This document shows positions 25,924 to 28,038 of a stretch of 28,038 bases of DNA, piece after piece. Made by a program: the position numbers and the translations under genes. Numbering within the stretch: the first letter of the stretch is position 1; every line of letters starts with the position of its first letter. The DNA comes from Bacteroidales bacterium UBA4363 (GTDB lineage: Bacteria; Bacteroidota; Bacteroidia; Bacteroidales; Paludibacteraceae). The notes under the pieces are model-generated. The model was given only the letters and a program-made list of their open reading frames with translations, had not been told where the DNA came from and made no database searches. Where the stretch lies: contig DGSL01000002.1 in assembly GCA_002393965.1 (NCBI GenBank), positions 1 through 28,038 of the forward strand, written 5' to 3'.

Positions 25924-26390
25924 CGTTTCCCTCCTCTTTCCTTGTAGACGCGGTCCATTTCCCTCTTGTCGGACTTCTCGCGTAATGTCTGTCGTTTATC
26001 GTAATCCTTCTTTCCGCGTGCCAGTGCTATTTCCAGTTTTGCCAGGCCCTTTTCGTTGATGAAAAGTACGACGGGGACGATGGTATAGCCCGTTTCCTTG
26101 GTTGCGCGTTCCAGTTTGCGAAGTTCCTTCCGGGTCAGCAGCAGTTTTCGGTCTCTCCGCTCCACGTGATTGTTATAGGAGCCGAACGCATAGCCGCTGA
26201 CAGTCATGTTCTTCACCCACAGTTCTCCTTTCTCAAAGATACAGAACGTATCGGTCAGACCCGCCTTTCCGAGCCGTATGGACTTGATTTCTGTTCCGTA
26301 CAGGGCCAATCCCGCCACGTACCTGTCACTCAGTTCATAGTCGAACGTGGCACGTTTGTTCTTGATTCGTATGTCACTTGCCTTATGCAT
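25920..26390 (-). CDS. smpB: SsrA-binding protein SmpB
   Basis: The 156-residue product binds tmRNA and brings it to stalled ribosomes in trans-translation. The N-terminal part reads [29 protein letters not shown], and [12 protein letters not shown] and the basic tail [21 protein letters not shown] are typical. Its 3' end overlaps the start of the SpoIID-domain gene by 4 bp, and the Yip1-like gene ends 34 bp upstream, so all three likely share one transcript. The tmRNA gene is not seen in the window. Confidence 0.98.
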   Translation of the reverse strand: MHKASDIRIKNKRATFDYELSDRYVAGLALYGTEIKSIRLGKAGLTDTFCIFEKGELWVKNMTVSGYAFGSYNNHVERRDRKLLLTRKELRKLERATKETGYTIVPVVLFINEKGLAKLEIALARGKKDYDKRQTLREKSDKREMDRVYKERGGKR

Positions 26391-26424
26391 AGCGGATTCT
26401 TATTTATACTTCGGGTTCGTTCTC

Positions 26425-27177
26425 TCATGCTCCTGCCAGAGGGATCAACAACTTGATCATTTCATTCAGTACGATGGGAACAAATATGATTAACAACGTC
26501 AGAAACGACACCAGACGGGAACGGTCATTCTCTTCCACGCGTAGCAGGAGGCCGACACCTTCCCAGACCAGATAGACGTCATAGAGCAGAAGAACCTTCA
26601 GGAAGAACAGAGAGGGCATCAGGCAACCCAGAATGTGCAGGAGCACACCGAGGGTCAGGGGATATACAATCAGACGCAATCCCACTGCCAGACGTATGGA
26701 GAGCAGCAGACCGCACTTTTTGGAGAGGAAGTAACGCAGGAAATAATAAATCACCCACAATGCACACCAGAAAGAGAGGACGGAAGCCATAGCCTTCAGG
26801 AGCGAGGAGACCACGATGTGCTCGTGCGAATAGACCAGACCGGCAATAAACGTCACCAGGGCATCCATCAGCAACCATGCCACGAAGAAGGACTTGTCCT
26901 CGGAGAGGATCCGAGCATCTGTTCTTGCGATTTCTGACGCCGTCGGTCGCGGTGTCTCTCCGTCCGCAGGATTCAGTGTCTCAGGCGTTTCTCGTGGCTC
27001 GTCCATCGGTTCTGCGGATGGTGCACCCTCCATGGCTGTCTCTCCCTCCTCGTCCATTTGGGAGCGGACAAGTATGACAGGCTGGTCCACATAGACCCCT
27101 TCCGACAATTCCCTCCACGCCGTAGAGGGAGAAGTCAGCACCTGCCATAGCCGTATGATTGCCTGTTTTATTTTCAT
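26425..27177 (-). CDS. Yip1-like integral membrane protein
   Basis: The 250-residue protein starts at ATG 27177; an in-frame TTG at 27213 lies too close to the predicted promoter. The N-terminus MKIKQAIIRLWQVLTSPSTAWRELSE matches the cytoplasmic start of bacterial Yip1-domain proteins. A polar, proline- and glutamate-rich stretch of about 60 residues follows (roughly 45-105) and looks disordered. After residue 110 there are about five hydrophobic segments (for example FFVAWLLMDALVTFIAGLVY, VLSFWCALWVIYYFL, LIVYPLTLGVLLHILGCLM, VLLLYDVYLVWEGVGLLL, LLIIFVPIVL). The function is unknown. It is first in a unit with smpB and the SpoIID-domain gene. Confidence 0.75.
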   Translation of the reverse strand: MKIKQAIIRLWQVLTSPSTAWRELSEGVYVDQPVILVRSQMDEEGETAMEGAPSAEPMDEPRETPETLNPADGETPRPTASEIARTDARILSEDKSFFVAWLLMDALVTFIAGLVYSHEHIVVSSLLKAMASVLSFWCALWVIYYFLRYFLSKKCGLLLSIRLAVGLRLIVYPLTLGVLLHILGCLMPSLFFLKVLLLYDVYLVWEGVGLLLRVEENDRSRLVSFLTLLIIFVPIVLNEMIKLLIPLAGA

Positions 27178-27221
27178 GACACACGACCTGTTCAAAGTCG
27201 GAATGTGAATCAAAGAAACTA

Positions 27222-27251
27222 CAAAAATACGAAATCTTGTTATGTAGTCAA
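27222..27251 (-). promoter_or_regulatory. Promoter for the Yip1-like/smpB/SpoIID unit
   Basis: On the minus strand TTG (27251-27249), a 19-bp spacer and TATTTTTG (27229-27222) fit the Bacteroidetes consensus. The predicted start near 27215 leaves a leader of about 38 nt before ATG 27177. Confidence 0.7.
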
Positions 27252-27348
27252 GTTTTTCAGGTTTATCAAGTTGGGTTTGGAATGGTGCGGCGAAGGGATT
27301 TTCGCTGAAGAGGATAGAGATGATGGAGGAAATATGGAGAGATTTTCC

Positions 27349-27356
27349 TATATTTG
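27349..27356 (+). promoter_or_regulatory. -7 element for the bifunctional-nuclease-domain gene
   Basis: TATATTTG matches TAnnTTTG, 48 bp before the ATG at 27405. No clear TTG lies at the -33 position. Confidence 0.5.
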
Positions 27357-27404
27357 TAAGAGACCCTTCCTTTTGATTTGGACCCCCCCTAACCCCGTAA
27401 TTTC

Positions 27405-27989
27405 ATGGTACAGCTTAAGACCCTTGGACTGACGTATCACCATGCCAAAAAGACGGCATACGTATTGGTGCTTGGCGAGGTAGGCGGCAAGCGTCGCATA
27501 CCGATTGTCATCGGCACTGCCGAGGCACAGTCCATTGCATTGGCCATGCGGGGACTTCCCCTTTCTCGTCCCTTGGCGCATGACCTCCTCCTTTCATTGG
27601 CGAAATTCAAGCATGTCCGTCTGCGGCGGGTGACCATTTACCAGATTGAAAACGAGGTTTTTTATACCAAACTGCACTTCTCCGACGAAGAGGACCAGGA
27701 GTTGCGGTTAGAGGCTCGGATTTCAGATGCCGTTGCCTTGGCGGTGCGTACCGATGCGCCTATCTACACCTCGGATGAGATCATTGAGCGATACGGTATC
27801 GAATTCGAAGAACCGGACAAGGCAAGACAGGAGCAGGTCACGCAAGCCATTACTCCATCCACTACCCCTTTAGGGTTTCAGACTCAGGAAGAACTGGAGA
27901 GTCATCTTCAGAAGTGCATTCAGAATGAGGACTACGAACAAGCGGCCCTCATCAAAGCCGAGATCAACCGCCGTGGTGGCAAAGCCTGA
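27405..27989 (+). CDS. Bifunctional nuclease (BFN/DUF151) domain protein with UVR-like tail
   Basis: The 194-residue protein has a BFN domain at about residues 1-135, with LVLGEVGGKRRIPIVIGTAEAQSIALAM and LSFSDE-like TKLHFSDEEDQELRLEARISDAVALAVRTDAPIY. In plants and some bacteria this domain has been reported to cut DNA and RNA; the activity of bacterial members is mostly inferred. A linker leads to a C-terminal UvrB/UvrC-type motif at about 163-192 (LESHLQKCIQNEDYEQAALIKAEINRR), which mediates protein contacts in UvrB, UvrC and Clp-associated proteins. It is transcribed alone as far as can be seen, and the window ends about 50 bp later. It could have a role in DNA repair or stress response. 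Confidence 0.9.
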   Translation: MVQLKTLGLTYHHAKKTAYVLVLGEVGGKRRIPIVIGTAEAQSIALAMRGLPLSRPLAHDLLLSLAKFKHVRLRRVTIYQIENEVFYTKLHFSDEEDQELRLEARISDAVALAVRTDAPIYTSDEIIERYGIEFEEPDKARQEQVTQAITPSTTPLGFQTQEELESHLQKCIQNEDYEQAALIKAEINRRGGKA

Positions 27990-28038
27990 CATTCCTTCTC
28001 CTCTCTGATAGAAAAAAGCGAAGGCTCCGGACTTATTG

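Noticed and set aside
25138..25947. Open frame of about 269 codons on the plus strand across the SpoIID-domain gene
   Set aside because: It is antisense to a clear domain protein and to the smpB junction, with no protein motif of its own.
27990..28038. Possible terminator or gene start at the right edge
   Set aside because: Only about 50 bp remain; there is no complete stem or start codon context to support a call.

Overview
The window looks like chromosomal DNA of a Bacteroidota species, most likely order Bacteroidales. The evidence is the repeated Bacteroidetes-type -7 promoter motif TAnnTTTG in front of many genes (several with TTG or TTTG 18-20 bp upstream), weak or absent Shine-Dalgarno sequences, a lipoprotein TamL-type outer membrane protein, a DUF4834-type small membrane protein, and an argR-GNAT-argG order that I associate with this group. 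I cannot name a genus. I see no prophage, insertion sequence, CRISPR array, rRNA or resistance cassette. Nearly all genes are intact and closely packed.

Layout. 1-77 is an 11-bp tandem repeat cut by the window edge. 93-3144 holds, on the minus strand, a stand-alone ECF-type sigma factor and the large TamL-like outer-membrane lipoprotein. 3282-4842 holds a SpoU/TrmH-family RNA methyltransferase and elongation factor P, the latter behind a good promoter and a structured leader. 5045-7474 is an arginine operon: argR, a GNAT acetyltransferase with a Cys-containing tail, and argG, with a candidate ARG-box pair over the promoter and a strong terminator at the end. 7585-9625 (minus) has tRNA-Phe(GAA) with its own promoter and terminator, a small membrane protein, a thioredoxin-like lipoprotein and asd. 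9761-10792 is a MurG-like glycosyltransferase that overlaps the tail of priA by 31 bp. recJ-priA form a minus-strand pair. 14964-15454 is the only long gap; it holds several hairpins and a TetR-type promoter/operator.

15455-20432 is the most unusual part: a TetR-family regulator followed by one 1428-residue protein. That protein fuses two complete 2-hydroxyacyl-CoA dehydratase activase (ASKHA ATPase) domains, a cysteine cluster and a dehydratase-like (DUF2229/HgdB-like) region with many more cysteines. Both activase domains carry their iron-sulfur cysteine pair with identical 39-residue spacing, which suggests an internal pseudo-dimer holding one [4Fe-4S] cluster. A perfect inverted repeat at the predicted transcription start suggests that the TetR protein controls this two-gene unit.

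20515-22755 (minus) is ffh-folD, separated from the giant gene by a bidirectional terminator. 23004-24499 is a second TetR regulator with a cyclophilin-type lipoprotein isomerase. 24538-27177 (minus) is a Yip1-like membrane protein, smpB and a SpoIID/LytB-domain protein in one apparent operon. 27405-27989 is a bifunctional-nuclease-domain protein. Most of the window is housekeeping: translation (efp, smpB, tRNA-Phe, ffh), replication restart and repair (priA, recJ), amino acid and one-carbon metabolism (argG, asd, folD) and envelope functions.
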